Below, in pieces: positions 8,544 through 17,916 of a DNA stretch of 44,568 nt. The number at the start of each line of letters is the position of its first letter. The first letter of the stretch is position 1. Below the pieces are notes generated by a model, which was given only the letters and a program-made list of their open reading frames with translations, was not told the DNA's origin and did no database searches. The stretch comes from Ruegeria sp. 6PALISEP08 (GTDB lineage: Bacteria > Pseudomonadota > Alphaproteobacteria > Rhodobacterales > Rhodobacteraceae). Made by a program: the position numbers and the translations under genes. The stretch is taken from NCBI RefSeq assembly GCF_001238295.1, contig NZ_LGXZ01000020.1, positions 1 through 44,568 of the forward strand, given 5' to 3'.

Positions 8544-8614
8544 TTTGGGCTCGGTGCAGACGTTCAGTGATTTCAGCCCGATGTCTGCTGCGCGGACAAA
8601 GCTGACATCGGCTG
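8544..8614 (+). repeat. Degenerate dispersed intergenic repeat, copy A
   Basis: Within the 231-base gap between the convergent kinase and hydrolase genes lies TTTGGGCTCGGTGCAGAC (8544) followed by GCGGACAAAGCTG (8592). Both parts recur at 15278-15392 and the first part again at 19063 (plus strand) and, less well, on the minus strand near 40300. No coding capacity was recognised here. Confidence 0.6.
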
Positions 8615-8647
8615 CCGCCCAGCAAAAGTCCAAGTTGTTTGCATTGC

Positions 8648-9370
8648 TCAGCGGTCCAAAAAGTCGGAGATTAAACGTAGGAATAAGTCAGGTTTCTCGG
8701 CATGTAGCGCGTGAGCGCAGCCCGGAACAACTCCTAACGATGTATTGGGGATCGCCTCCCATAGCATTTGAATTTGGCTCCACGGATAGGTCCGATCTCG
8801 ATCGCCCCAAAGCACAAGTGTTTCCCGCCGGATTCGGCTAAGGTTCTGCTCTCCTGACCAGGATTGCATCGCTTCAAGCCCAGCATTTATGGCGGCCAGC
8901 TTAGCTTGAGTGGCGATCCCGGCGCAGTGTTCATATCCTGGCGCAGCTTCGCAATCCAGAAACCAAGTCGCTGCGATCCGACGTGCGGTGGCCGCCGGGC
9001 CGCTTTCCGCAGCGCGCTTTTTACTGTGCTCAATTGTCTCGAACCGCCCCGGCAAGACACCGGCCGCGCCAGTTGCGTAAAGCACAAGACGGTCAATCCT
9101 TTCACCTTCGCGAACGGCAATTTCCTGAGCGATCATGCCACCCATGGAGTGACCGAGCAGATGATACTCCTCCACTCCAAGGCCACGGAGGTGCCGGACG
9201 ACCCAATCCGCATATCCGCCAATACTGTCAATTGGTGGCAGATGGGCATTTACTCCGAACCCGGGCAGGTCGATTGCAATCACATCAGCATGCTGGTGCA
9301 GGGTATCGCGACACCCATCCCATTGTGCGCTACCACCCATGAAACCATGAACAAGTACAAGGGGAGTCAC
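8648..9370 (-). CDS. Alpha/beta-fold hydrolase
   Basis: The 240-residue protein is a compact alpha/beta hydrolase. It has an oxyanion-hole segment LVHGFMGG (residues 6-13), the nucleophile Ser75 in GHSMGG, an acid in VLWGDRDRT (Asp190 or 192) and His220 in GCAHALHAEKP. The family hydrolyses esters, lactones, C-C bonds or amides, and the substrate cannot be read from sequence. Its start overlaps the end of the permease gene by four bases (ATGA), so it is the last gene of the lyase-ProXVW operon and is probably co-translated with the permease. It may release the useful part of an imported ester or amide. There is no signal peptide, so it should act in the cytoplasm. Confidence 0.85.
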   Translation of the reverse strand: MTPLVLVHGFMGGSAQWDGCRDTLHQHADVIAIDLPGFGVNAHLPPIDSIGGYADWVVRHLRGLGVEEYHLLGHSMGGMIAQEIAVREGERIDRLVLYATGAAGVLPGRFETIEHSKKRAAESGPAATARRIAATWFLDCEAAPGYEHCAGIATQAKLAAINAGLEAMQSWSGEQNLSRIRRETLVLWGDRDRTYPWSQIQMLWEAIPNTSLGVVPGCAHALHAEKPDLFLRLISDFLDR

Positions 9371-10911
9371 TTTCGCTGACCTTGAACGATCCGGTCAAGA
9401 ATCATCGCGCAGAAGAGAATGGCAAAGCCTGCGAGGATACCCTGGCCCACATTGGCGTATTGCAGCGCCTCGAGGACGTCTTCGCCCAGTCCCTTCGCGC
9501 CAATAAGCGAGGCCACCACGACCATAGCCAGTGACAGCATGATTGTCTGGTTGATACCGGCGCGAATAGAGGGGCTGGCGAGCGGCAGATCGACCTTGGT
9601 GAGAAGGTACCATTTGTTGGCGCCAAAACTGATCGCGGCTTCGCGCACGCTTTCAGGAACACCACGCAGACCCAAAACGGTAAGGCGTACCACGGGTGTC
9701 CCACCGAAGATCATAGTGACAATAACTGCCGCTGGCTTGCCAACCCCGAAAAAGGCAATCACAGGCACCATGAAGACAAATGCAGGCATGGTCTGCATGA
9801 AATCCATAATCGGCTGGATGACAGCGTAGAAGCGCGGTCGGCGCGCAGAGAACATGCCCAGAGGAATGCCAATCACGATGGAAAGTAGCGCCGCGGTGCC
9901 GAGAAGCGCCAAAGTGGTCATAGCTTTTTCCCAGAAGCCGAGAAGTCCCATGTAGGCCAGAAAGGCACCAGACCAAATTGCCATACGCAACCCAGCCGTG
10001 AGCCAGGTCAACAGAACGATCAGCGCGGCCACCACTATCCAAGGGGTCTGAACCAACGCAACCTCCATGGCATCCAGCAACCAGCGAATTGCCGCGGTCA
10101 GCCCGTCAAAGAAGGCCACACTGTTGGCGACGCACCAGGCGATAAAACCCTCTACGGTGTCAATACTGGCCAGGCGGATTGAATTATCCGTCGGAAATTC
10201 GCTAAGAAATGAAAAACGGCCCGGGAAGCTGTAGTGAATCATTGCGGTCGCGACCAGCAAGACCATGAAACCCGCGCTGAAGACAATCTGACTGACCGGC
10301 ATGCCAGAGCGAATTGTGCGATCTGAGAGCCAGTCAGAAAACCGGGCCTCCAGTGCCCAGTTGGCGGCTACGGCCTGTATGAGCTTAGCCACAAGCAAGA
10401 TGACAACACCGGTGAGTGCAATCGACGGGCCTTGCGCGGCGAGCATCTCTGCCTCGGCGCGGAAGCCTTCAATATTGGCCTCCAGTCCTTCGATCTGGCG
10501 CTGGATGGCCGCGGCTCGATCCGAGCCGCTCTCCTGCGCTGCCGCGAGCTGCCGGTAGCGCAAATCGAGCGTACCTTCGATCGAGGTCACACGGGCCAGC
10601 GCGTCCGCTCCCAGATCTCCGAATAGGCCCCGCGCGATCTGCACAAAGCCGATTGCCTCGACGACAAGAAAGGCCAACGCCCATGACCAAAGCCCGCGTG
10701 CGCCGAACCAGATCGGACCAAAAAGCCCGGCCATTGCGTTGAAGGTTGCCGTAAAGCGCGCGGACGCCCCGATCTTGTCGAAGTTGCGGATGTAGTAGTC
10801 GGGGCTCGTACGTACAAAGGTGCGGATATTCTCCCGGCGCTCCTCGGCATAGGCCTGTGCAGCTTCGCTTTCTGTATCTTCAAGGGGGTTCACACCAAGA
10901 TCTTCGTTCAT
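9367..10911 (-). CDS. ProW-type ABC permease with a large N-terminal extension
   Basis: The C-terminal part (from about residue 300) is a glycine betaine/choline-type permease: the EAA loop reads VPESVREAAISFGANKWYLLTKVDLPLASPS-like with the conserved Gly, followed by AGINQTIMLSLAMVVVASLIG. Ahead of it are about 240 extra residues: a hydrophilic start, a first membrane hairpin (about 55-95), an alpha-helical stretch rich in Ala, Glu and Gln (about 105-155, coiled-coil-like), and another membrane pair (about 160-230). Normal ProW proteins are 280-350 residues; this one is 514. It overlaps both the ATPase gene before it and the hydrolase gene after it by four bases. The extension may regulate gating or bind a partner; no domain name is claimed. 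Confidence 0.88.
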   Translation of the reverse strand: MNEDLGVNPLEDTESEAAQAYAEERRENIRTFVRTSPDYYIRNFDKIGASARFTATFNAMAGLFGPIWFGARGLWSWALAFLVVEAIGFVQIARGLFGDLGADALARVTSIEGTLDLRYRQLAAAQESGSDRAAAIQRQIEGLEANIEGFRAEAEMLAAQGPSIALTGVVILLVAKLIQAVAANWALEARFSDWLSDRTIRSGMPVSQIVFSAGFMVLLVATAMIHYSFPGRFSFLSEFPTDNSIRLASIDTVEGFIAWCVANSVAFFDGLTAAIRWLLDAMEVALVQTPWIVVAALIVLLTWLTAGLRMAIWSGAFLAYMGLLGFWEKAMTTLALLGTAALLSIVIGIPLGMFSARRPRFYAVIQPIMDFMQTMPAFVFMVPVIAFFGVGKPAAVIVTMIFGGTPVVRLTVLGLRGVPESVREAAISFGANKWYLLTKVDLPLASPSIRAGINQTIMLSLAMVVVASLIGAKGLGEDVLEALQYANVGQGILAGFAILFCAMILDRIVQGQRK

Positions 10912-11963
10912 GACATTTCCGTCCCTTCAATCACGGTGCGCAACAAATCTGCGCGTGTGATGACACCTCTGTCCTCGCCGCCATCGGACACCAGAACCGG
11001 CCGTTCATCGTCGATGGCTCGCGTAATTAAAGCGGAAAGTGTCTCATTGTGGTCTACCCGATCAATGTCAGCCGGCAGTGGGCCGTGCGTGGCGAGGTAG
11101 CTGTCCAAGGACTGCATCGCCGCATGAGCATGCACCACTTTCAGGCGCGATATCCCGGCCACGAAGTCAGAAACGTAGTCATCTGCGGGATGCATGACAA
11201 TGTCCTCAGCCGAGCCGATCTGCACCATCTTGCCGTCACGCATGATCGCAATTCGGTCTCCGATGCGGACGGCCTCATCCAGGTCATGGGTGATGAAGAT
11301 CGTGGTCTTTTTGAGGATTTTAGACAGCCGGATGAACTCATCCTGCAACTGCCGCCGTATTAGGGGATCAAGTGCGGAGAATGGTTCATCCATTAATAGA
11401 ACATCGGGGTTGGCCGCGAGCGCACGGGCAAGCCCTACACGTTGCTGCATACCGCCAGAGAGTTCGTGAGCGAATTTCGCGCCCCACGCCCCCAATTCGA
11501 CAATGTCGAGAATCGCGGCCGCCTGCCGCATACGCTCGTTCTTGGCCACCTGGCGGATTTCCAGGGGCATTGCCACGTTATCAAGGACCGAACGGTGGGG
11601 CATCAGCGCAAAATTCTGGAACACCATCCCGATTTTCCGGTTGCGGAAAACCTGAAGTTCCTTTGTGCCGAGCGCCATGACGTCCGTGCCCTCGATCTCG
11701 ATCTTGCCGGCCGTTGGTTCGAGCAGACGATTGAAGTGGCGCACGAGTGTGGATTTGCCGCTTCCTGAGAGCCCCATGATACAGAAGATCTCACCGCGTT
11801 TGACGCTGAGGCTGACATCGGCCACGCCCACCACGGCATTGAACTCAGCAAGCACTTCAGCCTTGCTCAGGCCTCGCGCACGAATGGCTTCCAGAGCAGT
11901 TTCAGGTTTTGCCCCGAAGATTTTCCAGATGTTGGAAATTTCGATTACAGTCTCGTCGCTCAT
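10908..11963 (-). CDS. ProV-type ABC transporter ATPase with C-terminal CBS region
   Basis: The 351-residue ATPase has a Walker A motif GLSGSGKST, the signature [15 protein letters not shown], a Walker [14 protein letters not shown] and a switch His in [10 protein letters not shown]. The last 80 residues read as CBS-type sequence, which in the OpuA/ProV family senses ionic strength or nucleotides. The start at 11963 ([10 protein letters not shown]) was chosen because the frame extends upstream into the end of the proX gene and homologous sequence begins here. The N-terminal insert [19 protein letters not shown] is typical of ProV. It is coupled to the permease gene by a four-base overlap. It powers uptake of a quaternary-amine-like or similar zwitterionic solute. 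Confidence 0.9.
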   Translation of the reverse strand: MSDETVIEISNIWKIFGAKPETALEAIRARGLSKAEVLAEFNAVVGVADVSLSVKRGEIFCIMGLSGSGKSTLVRHFNRLLEPTAGKIEIEGTDVMALGTKELQVFRNRKIGMVFQNFALMPHRSVLDNVAMPLEIRQVAKNERMRQAAAILDIVELGAWGAKFAHELSGGMQQRVGLARALAANPDVLLMDEPFSALDPLIRRQLQDEFIRLSKILKKTTIFITHDLDEAVRIGDRIAIMRDGKMVQIGSAEDIVMHPADDYVSDFVAGISRLKVVHAHAAMQSLDSYLATHGPLPADIDRVDHNETLSALITRAIDDERPVLVSDGGEDRGVITRADLLRTVIEGTEMS

Positions 11964-11990
11964 CCGCCTACCCGCGCGTGCATTCAAATG

Positions 11991-12014
11991 GGGCGGCACC
12001 GCTAGGCGCTGCCC
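11991..12014 (-). other. Hairpin between proX and proV
   Basis: On the minus strand GGGCAGCGCC, the loop TAGC and GGTGCCGCCC form a 10-bp stem with one mismatch and one G-U pair. No T run follows in the direction of proV, so it is more likely an mRNA-stabilising or processing element than a terminator. Confidence 0.45.
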
Positions 12015-12030
12015 GTTGTTTTTTTCTGAC

Positions 12031-12990
12031 TCAGAGACCCAGCATTGAATCCACGCGCTCGGAATTTGCGTTAACCCATTCGGCCGCAACTTCCTCAGCA
12101 TCGCGCCCATTGGCACTGATCTCGAAGGCCAGCGAACTCACGTCATCGGCGGTAAGGGAGAAGTTTGCGAAGAACTCCGTAATCGCCGGCGAGCGATCCC
12201 CAAGCGAGTTTGACCAGGCGATCTGCACTTCCTTCAGGGCGTCCTTGCTGGCAACCATCGACTTGTTATACCAATCAGGATCGTCGGAAGGCTGCACCAT
12301 GACGTATTTTTCAGGGTCATAAGTCGGTTCGGTTAGCATCACCACGTCGAACATGTACCAGACAGCATGCGGCTCATAGCAGTAGAAGGCGTATCCTTCG
12401 TTTTTGGCGATGCTGTCCTTAATGCGCGCGGTCTTTACCGCTTCTTCAGCCCGGATCGGATCTATAAAGTCCAACAGGCCATAGTCGCGCACCTTCACCT
12501 CGTTCACATTGGCTGAGGCCCAGCCGGGTGCACCGATCCACATCTCACCCTTACCATTGCCATCGCTGTCCATCGCTGCCGCCACATCGGGGCGTCCGAG
12601 ATCCGCGATGTCGGTGATATTCATCTCTGCGGCAAAGTCCTTGGAGACGCAGAAACCCTGATTGCCCTGATAGGGGTTCGATGACAACGTCACTGTGCCG
12701 GCACCATCAACATATTGCTTGGTGAACGCTTCCTGATTTGGCAACCATACATCTGGGTGAACATCGATATCACCCTTCCCCTGATCCATCGCTTGAAAAA
12801 TCGTGGCATTGTTACCGGGTACATACTCCACCGTGCCGCCAATGCGGTTGGTCACGATCTCACCCAAGACATGGGCAATGGCCTGTGCTCCAGTCCAAGT
12901 AGGAACGCCGATCTTAACCTCTTCAGCGGCGAGTGGCGCACCGAGAGCTGAAACCAAAGCCGCGCTGATCAAGTATTTTTTTAGTTTCAT
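12031..12990 (-). CDS. ProX/OpuAC-type periplasmic binding protein
   Basis: The 319-residue protein begins with a signal peptide ([23 protein letters not shown], cleavage near LAA-EE) and continues as an OpuAC-family binding protein. Features include [30 protein letters not shown], and [13 protein letters not shown], with several Trp and Tyr residues that in this family box in a cationic head group. The start at 12990 is preceded by an ideal AAGGAG; a longer open frame upstream runs into the lyase gene and is rejected. It lies 31 bases after the lyase. The ligand could be glycine betaine, choline, DMSP or, given the lyase, a sulfur-containing amino acid derivative; the last is inference. Confidence 0.9.
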   Translation of the reverse strand: MKLKKYLISAALVSALGAPLAAEEVKIGVPTWTGAQAIAHVLGEIVTNRIGGTVEYVPGNNATIFQAMDQGKGDIDVHPDVWLPNQEAFTKQYVDGAGTVTLSSNPYQGNQGFCVSKDFAAEMNITDIADLGRPDVAAAMDSDGNGKGEMWIGAPGWASANVNEVKVRDYGLLDFIDPIRAEEAVKTARIKDSIAKNEGYAFYCYEPHAVWYMFDVVMLTEPTYDPEKYVMVQPSDDPDWYNKSMVASKDALKEVQIAWSNSLGDRSPAITEFFANFSLTADDVSSLAFEISANGRDAEEVAAEWVNANSERVDSMLGL

Positions 12991-13021
12991 TTGATATCTC
13001 CTTGTTGGTTTGTTGTAGGTT

Positions 13022-14116
13022 TCAGGCCACGTAGCCGGGAAGTTCAAGAGTTTCGGGATACCCAAACAGGGCTGCACTTCCGCCCGTATGCAGAAAGACG
13101 ACATTGTCCATGCCGTCGAAATAGCCCTTGCGGATTTGGTCGATGAGACCATCCAACCCTTTACCCGAATAGACCGGGTCGAACAGAAGCCCTTCGGTGC
13201 GGGCCAGTAACTTAAGCGCGTCAATCATCCCTTCAGTGGGAAGACCATATCCTGCACCAACGTAGTCGCAATTTGCGCGCACTTTTTCGCGCGCAATGGG
13301 CGTACCCGTCTCCATATACTCGACAGTTCGCACTGCCAGATCATGAACCATACTTTCCTGTTTGTCTTGCGGGGCACGCACACCGATGCCCAAAAGGTGA
13401 ATGTCACTTTCTAGGGCGGCAAGCCCGGCGACCAATCCAGCTTGCGTACCCGAGCTGCCGGTCGCATGTACCAGCGCGTCAATTTTCAATCCGGCATTGG
13501 CGGCCTGTTCGCATAACTCGCGCGCGCAATTTACGTAGCCCAAGGCCCCGATTGGGTTCGATCCACCGCCCGGGATGATGTAGGGTTTTTGCCCTTCTGT
13601 CTTCATCTGCGCGGCGCAGGCTTCCATCTCGGCGTTCATATCCGCCCCACCGGGACGCTTGGACACACTGGCGCCATGCAGTCGATCCAACAGGACATTT
13701 CCATTCAGAATATAGTTCGGGTCATTGGAACCCGTGCGATCCTCAAGCAGGATGTGGCACGAGATGCCAAGTTTTGCGGCCGCCGCTGCTGTTTGACGCG
13801 CGTGATTGGATTGCGTCGCCCCCTGCGTGATGATTGTATCCGCGCCTTTCTGGACTGCGTCAGCCATCAGAAATTCCAGCTTACGGGTCTTGTTCCCACC
13901 CGACGAAAGGCCGGTGCAATCATCTCGTTTGACCCATAAACGCGGACCACCTAAAACCTTGCTCAGGCGATCCATCGGCTCCAAAGGCGTAGGAAGATGG
14001 CCAAGCGATACCCGGGGAAATTTCGCCAGCGTCAGCGATAGCTCCTTGCACAAGCTCAAAACCAACTCCGGCGCGACCATCGCGTCACCACCGGTCATCT
14101 GAATTGTCTCAGCCAC
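13022..14116 (-). CDS. PLP-dependent lyase, CuyA / D-cysteine desulfhydrase family
   Basis: The product (about 364 residues) is a fold-type II PLP enzyme of the ACC deaminase/D-cysteine desulfhydrase group. [20 protein letters not shown] carries the PLP lysine; [46 protein letters not shown] and [13 protein letters not shown] follow. As recalled, L-cysteate sulfo-lyase CuyA of Ruegeria shares nearly every one of these blocks, so release of sulfite, sulfide or ammonia from cysteate or D-cysteine is likely. The GTG at 14116 was chosen because GGGAG lies six bases upstream; ATG at 14101 or 14080 are alternatives, since homologues start near the LAKFPR segment. It is the first gene of the ProXVW operon and diverges from a LysR regulator. 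Confidence 0.85.
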   Translation of the reverse strand: MAETIQMTGGDAMVAPELVLSLCKELSLTLAKFPRVSLGHLPTPLEPMDRLSKVLGGPRLWVKRDDCTGLSSGGNKTRKLEFLMADAVQKGADTIITQGATQSNHARQTAAAAAKLGISCHILLEDRTGSNDPNYILNGNVLLDRLHGASVSKRPGGADMNAEMEACAAQMKTEGQKPYIIPGGGSNPIGALGYVNCARELCEQAANAGLKIDALVHATGSSGTQAGLVAGLAALESDIHLLGIGVRAPQDKQESMVHDLAVRTVEYMETGTPIAREKVRANCDYVGAGYGLPTEGMIDALKLLARTEGLLFDPVYSGKGLDGLIDQIRKGYFDGMDNVVFLHTGGSAALFGYPETLELPGYVA

Positions 14117-14176
14117 CACACTCTCCCTGCTTTTGCCTACAGACAAACACTTTCAAAAGGAAAAGAGGAAAAACAG

Positions 14177-14189
14177 TGCATTTTTTGCA
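14177..14189. promoter_or_regulatory. Candidate LysR box (T-N11-A) between lyase and lysR genes
   Basis: TGCATTTTTTGCA fits the T-N11-A rule with TGCA half-sites and lies in the 113-base divergent gap between the lyase and the LysR regulator. It is short and AT-rich, so chance is not excluded. Confidence 0.35.
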
Positions 14190-14229
14190 GGCTGCTAATA
14201 CATTTTCTTTGGGTGCAAGGGAGGTGCGG

Positions 14230-15132
14230 ATGAATATGCTGTGGTTTGATGATGTTCTGGCCCTTCTAGAAGAGCGGAACATGACGCGGGCCGCGGCCCG
14301 CAGAAACATAACACAACCAGCATTCTCAAGGCGTATTCGCAGTTTTGAGGAGTGGCTAGGGATTGAAGTTCTCGATCGCAAATCGAACCGGGTCGAGATC
14401 AGTCCGGCACTGGCCTCGAACGAAGCCGAAATACGCTCTTTGATCGCAAGGCTAAATGACCTGCGCACAAAAATTGCGCAACATTGTCCAACCGTTTCGA
14501 TCGTGACTATCGCCGCGACACACGCATCGGTCGTCTCCACCTTCCCTGATATGGCACTGCGTGCACGTGCCACGTTCAAGGGGCTCCGTTTTCGTCTCAG
14601 AACTGCCAATCTGAACGATTGTGTCACACTGTTCTTGCGCGGCGATACCAACATACTGCTATGCTATGAGGCGCAAACCGTCGCCCCAATGCCGTTCGGA
14701 GCAGGCATTCGTCGCGGAACTTGGGGTCACGACTACCTCATTCCGGTCATCGGTGGCGGATTGCGGTATGCAGTGCGTGGAAACGTTGACGTGCCTTTGG
14801 ATATGCCGGCCGTCGTCTATCCCGAAAATAGCTACTTCGGCGAAGCATTGAACAAGAGCAAACTCCCGTTCGGAACCGCCGATTTTAGCAAAAACCCCGT
14901 TTGCCAGACGGCCTTTTCAAGTGGAGCAAAGGAAATGATCCTGAACGGTCTCGGTGTTGGTTGGCTGCCGTTCAGCATGGTGCACAAGGAAATTGAAAGC
15001 GGCGAGCTAATCTCCCTACGCAACCAATTGGGCCAGGAAAAGCTCGACGTGGTGGTCTATGCCCACCACCAGACCGAGATAGCGAAGATGTTGCTTGATT
15101 TCTGGACAAACAAGCCGTCTTCAAAGTCTTGA
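14230..15132 (+). CDS. LysR-family transcriptional regulator
   Basis: The 300-residue protein starts with a winged helix-turn-helix of LysR type: LLEERNMTRAAARRNITQPAFSRRIRSFEEWLG at about residues 10-42. A linker helix and a two-lobed effector-binding domain follow. The ATG at 14230 was chosen because GGGAGG lies just upstream and the HTH then begins at the usual distance from the N-terminus. It diverges from the CuyA-like lyase gene, the classic layout in which a LysR protein activates the neighbouring operon in response to its substrate. In Ruegeria a regulator called CuyR accompanies cuyA; whether this is the same lineage cannot be judged by eye. Confidence 0.9.
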   Translation: MNMLWFDDVLALLEERNMTRAAARRNITQPAFSRRIRSFEEWLGIEVLDRKSNRVEISPALASNEAEIRSLIARLNDLRTKIAQHCPTVSIVTIAATHASVVSTFPDMALRARATFKGLRFRLRTANLNDCVTLFLRGDTNILLCYEAQTVAPMPFGAGIRRGTWGHDYLIPVIGGGLRYAVRGNVDVPLDMPAVVYPENSYFGEALNKSKLPFGTADFSKNPVCQTAFSSGAKEMILNGLGVGWLPFSMVHKEIESGELISLRNQLGQEKLDVVVYAHHQTEIAKMLLDFWTNKPSSKS

Positions 15133-15277
15133 GCCCATAGAACGCCCATGAGCGCCAAAGACCATAGCCATCTGTTGGCACCAAATTTTGACCGCCGAAG
15201 GTCGTGGGAAATTGCCATGTTTCTTGCGGTATAATATTCCTCAGTTGTCCCGATTTCTTGAGTATTCAATGACCGCA

Positions 15278-15392
15278 TTGGGCTCAGAGCAGCCATTCGC
15301 TGCGAGGTGCATGAGCGTCGGCTTTGGGCGTTTGCAGTCATTCGTTTTCTTTGGCCTACTGTCCGAGTTGCGGACAAAGCTGTCGTTGGTTG
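15278..15392 (+). repeat. Degenerate dispersed intergenic repeat, copy B (two units)
   Basis: The gap of 438 bases between the lysR gene and the S33-type hydrolase holds TTGGGCTCAGAGCAGCC at 15278, a second shorter unit TTTGGGCGTTTGCAGTC at 15323 and GCGGACAAAGCTG at 15370. The first and last match copy A at 8544 and 8592 in order and orientation. A TATAAT at 15230 lacks a properly spaced -35 box. No gene was recognised in the gap. Confidence 0.6.
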
Positions 15393-15570
15393 TTTAGTTT
15401 TCGATGTCCGGATTCTACAGGTGGTGCCCTTTGCGAAGATGCTCTGACAAAACCTCTCAATCCGTAGTGTTTGGATTTGAAGCTACGGAATGACAACTTT
15501 CAATCGGTTCGCAAATGCGGTCCACTGATCTAGGGTTATAGAAAAATCAACAGCTTTATGCGGTGTAACC

Positions 15571-17541
15571 ATGACTCCCGAACAAATACTTGCCGTCCTA
15601 TCTGCTTTGCTTGGAGAACCTTCTGATCCGACGGCTTTGGAAGCTCAATTCGCGGGTGGAGCAGATACGCGCTATCCGGTCGAAGTCACGCCATGCACGC
15701 GCCCCGTCGTCCCCGATGAGATTGACGGAGAAACTGTAATCTGCGGTATTGTGGCAGTACCTGAGGATCACAGAGATGCTGAAAGCAAGACCCTGGACCT
15801 CAGCTTCATCGTTTTCAAGGCTCATTCGCTGGCACCCCTGGCAGACCCGGTTGTCTATCTTCACGGGGGACCGGGAGGCGGTTCAGTTGAATCTGTGCGC
15901 TCGCTCAGCCTCTTTTTTGACCATCTGCGGGGGCGAAGGGACGTCGTGGCGTTCGATCAACGCGGCGTCGATGCAAGCGCCCCGGATATGGATTGCTTCG
16001 GGACTCTGGCGGAAAATCTGGAGCCAATCGTCGATCAGTTGGGCGGTGCTGACCTACCTCAACTGGAGGCGACGCTTGTTCGCGACTGCATTTCTGAATT
16101 GACCGAACGAGGCTTCGATCTTCCGCAGTTCAACACAACCCAAAATGCTTTAGATGTGCGAGCCGTAATGTCGGCTCTTGGTTACCCTGAGTACAATATT
16201 TATGGCGTTTCATATGGCACTAAGCTCGCGCTAGAAGTCATGCGCTCTGTGCCCGAAGGCGTGCGTTCGGTCGTTTTGGACAGTGTCGCGCCACCCCAAA
16301 TCGCGCTTTATGACACTCTGTTCGCCCCACACACCGAGGCCATCTTCAATACGTTCGCACCTTGTGAAGACGATCTTATCTGTGCGGAGGCGTATCCCGA
16401 TATAACGCAGCGGTATTTTGACCTCCTTGAAGAGTTAGAGGCACGTCCATTGGAGGCTGCGGGGATCGAGATTTCCGGGCAAGTGCTTTTCAGCATTTTT
16501 TCCGGCAGAAACGATTGGTCCGACCCAACGATCCGCGGCTTCACAACTTACGCACCCGCACTGGTCAGTGAGCTTGAGGACGGAACGGTCGACCTCATCA
16601 CGCAAATCATCAACGGTGACCTTCCACCCCAGCCCTCCGCAGAAGCGTTGTTGGCGGGTTCGTTGGACCTGAGCGCCGATCAAAAGGTTCTGGCGCAAGC
16701 TGCAACTAACGCCATGTCGCAAATGGAAATTGCTTCCGACACTGCGTCCTCGGCTTTGGAGCAACTTGAAGCGGATCGCGACAGTGATCTAGAACCGGCT
16801 TCCTTGGGAGAGTTCTTTGACGATGCTCTTGAAGATGCTCTGGCCGGGTTGCCTGATCGGGCGGATCGCTTGGCGTTTGCGCAAGACTATCTAAACCTCC
16901 GGTTTGAAACGCCGCGTGCTGGAGCGTTGCTGGACCTAGTCCGCGCCCATTTCAATGAAGCGACAGCAGGACGGTTGGCCTCATTGATCGCTTTGCTCGG
17001 CCCCGAAGATGTCAAACGCGTTTTCAGCTTGATCGCAACAGATAACGCAGCTTTGCAAACCATTATGGAGGGTGAGTTCGAGCTCTTGCTTTACGCATGT
17101 CAGGAAGATTTTGTGGACGGTTTCAACTCAGCGGCGGGGTTTGGCGCTTTAGTAGCAGAGTTGGGCTACGGTCCTTTGATGACGGCGGCTCTAGCTGAAA
17201 TACCGAGCCTATTTGCAGATTGCAGCGAGTTCACACCGGTATCTCGAGACAACTACCTTGAACCCGTATTTTCCGACATCGCGGTATTGGTCCTGTCTGG
17301 CGAGATTGACACACAGACTGCATCTTCCTGGGGTAGGCTAGCGGCAGATACTTTGCCCAACAGTCAATTGTTCCTGTTCCCGGAAACCGGGCACGGGGCT
17401 CTTGTGTTCAGCCAATGCGCCCGCGATATTGGCGAAGCGTTTCTGGAAAACCCCGGGGCAGGCATCGATGGCTCGTGCGTCTCGGATCTAAGGCTACCGT
17501 ATTTGATGCCGGACGGCAGCTTGCATAGTGTCGAGAATTGA
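15571..17541 (+). CDS. TAP-like alpha/beta hydrolase (peptidase S33 type)
   Basis: This 656-residue protein resembles proline iminopeptidase/TAP-like hydrolases. It has YLHGGPGGGS (oxyanion hole, residues 96-105), AFDQRGVD, the nucleophile Ser214 in IYGVSYGTKLA, and late in the sequence an acid in VLSGEIDTQT and His in ETGHGALVF, followed by a TAP-type C-terminal segment. A long insert between about 280 and 530, rich in acidic residues and helices, forms a large lid. Most such enzymes are secreted, but no signal peptide is seen: a stop lies in frame 39 bases before the ATG, and the N-terminus is only mildly hydrophobic. The ribosome binding site is poor. Two genes for an exported and an anchored protein follow, so export by an unseen route or a lost N-terminus is possible. 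Confidence 0.8.
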   Translation: MTPEQILAVLSALLGEPSDPTALEAQFAGGADTRYPVEVTPCTRPVVPDEIDGETVICGIVAVPEDHRDAESKTLDLSFIVFKAHSLAPLADPVVYLHGGPGGGSVESVRSLSLFFDHLRGRRDVVAFDQRGVDASAPDMDCFGTLAENLEPIVDQLGGADLPQLEATLVRDCISELTERGFDLPQFNTTQNALDVRAVMSALGYPEYNIYGVSYGTKLALEVMRSVPEGVRSVVLDSVAPPQIALYDTLFAPHTEAIFNTFAPCEDDLICAEAYPDITQRYFDLLEELEARPLEAAGIEISGQVLFSIFSGRNDWSDPTIRGFTTYAPALVSELEDGTVDLITQIINGDLPPQPSAEALLAGSLDLSADQKVLAQAATNAMSQMEIASDTASSALEQLEADRDSDLEPASLGEFFDDALEDALAGLPDRADRLAFAQDYLNLRFETPRAGALLDLVRAHFNEATAGRLASLIALLGPEDVKRVFSLIATDNAALQTIMEGEFELLLYACQEDFVDGFNSAAGFGALVAELGYGPLMTAALAEIPSLFADCSEFTPVSRDNYLEPVFSDIAVLVLSGEIDTQTASSWGRLAADTLPNSQLFLFPETGHGALVFSQCARDIGEAFLENPGAGIDGSCVSDLRLPYLMPDGSLHSVEN

Positions 17542-17568
17542 AGACCGCTTAAGCAAATGGAGAGTCCA

Positions 17569-17865
17569 ATGAAGGCCCTGATCACAGCAACGATTTTGGC
17601 GATTGGCTTTGTATCGTCTGCCCACGCATTTGATCGTCAAACGACTGACGCGCTCCAACTGTGCCACGACTATTTGTGGGAGGTACCCGAATATGCTGAC
17701 CTGCCAAACGCCGCGATTTCCGTGTTTCCGGGCATTTTGAACGATCAAAGTATCGTCGTTTTCTGGAATGTGTATTGGGACGACCCAACAATACGCGCAG
17801 CAGGAAACTGTACGATCATTGACGGCGCGGTGAAGGGTTTTGAAGATTATCTGGCGCAGGAATAG
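17569..17865 (+). CDS. Small secreted protein of unknown function
   Basis: The 98-residue product has a clear signal peptide (MKALITATILAIGFVSSAHA, cleavage before FDRQ), giving a mature protein of about 78 residues with two Cys (LQLCHDY and AGNCTII) that could form a disulfide. GGAGA lies six bases before the ATG at 17569, favouring this start over an ATG 12 bases earlier. It starts 27 bases after the S33-type hydrolase on the same strand and is probably in its operon. I do not recognise the family; a periplasmic partner of the hydrolase is only a guess. Confidence 0.7.
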   Translation: MKALITATILAIGFVSSAHAFDRQTTDALQLCHDYLWEVPEYADLPNAAISVFPGILNDQSIVVFWNVYWDDPTIRAAGNCTIIDGAVKGFEDYLAQE

Positions 17866-17916
17866 GACAAGACGCGTGCCGTCTTTTGCAAAAACGTGGT
17901 GCAGGTCGGAGACTTC

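Noticed and set aside
8470..8841. Plus-strand open frame of 123 codons between the kinase and hydrolase
   Set aside because: It covers the dispersed repeat and the antisense strand of the hydrolase gene, and its product resembles no protein.
12991..13224. Frame extending the ProX gene 78 codons upstream
   Set aside because: It lies inside the end of the lyase gene, has no family likeness, and the ATG at 12990 has an ideal ribosome binding site and starts a signal peptide.
15230..15235. TATAAT box before the S33-type hydrolase
   Set aside because: No -35 hexamer at 16-18 bases upstream, and it lies 335 bases before the gene.
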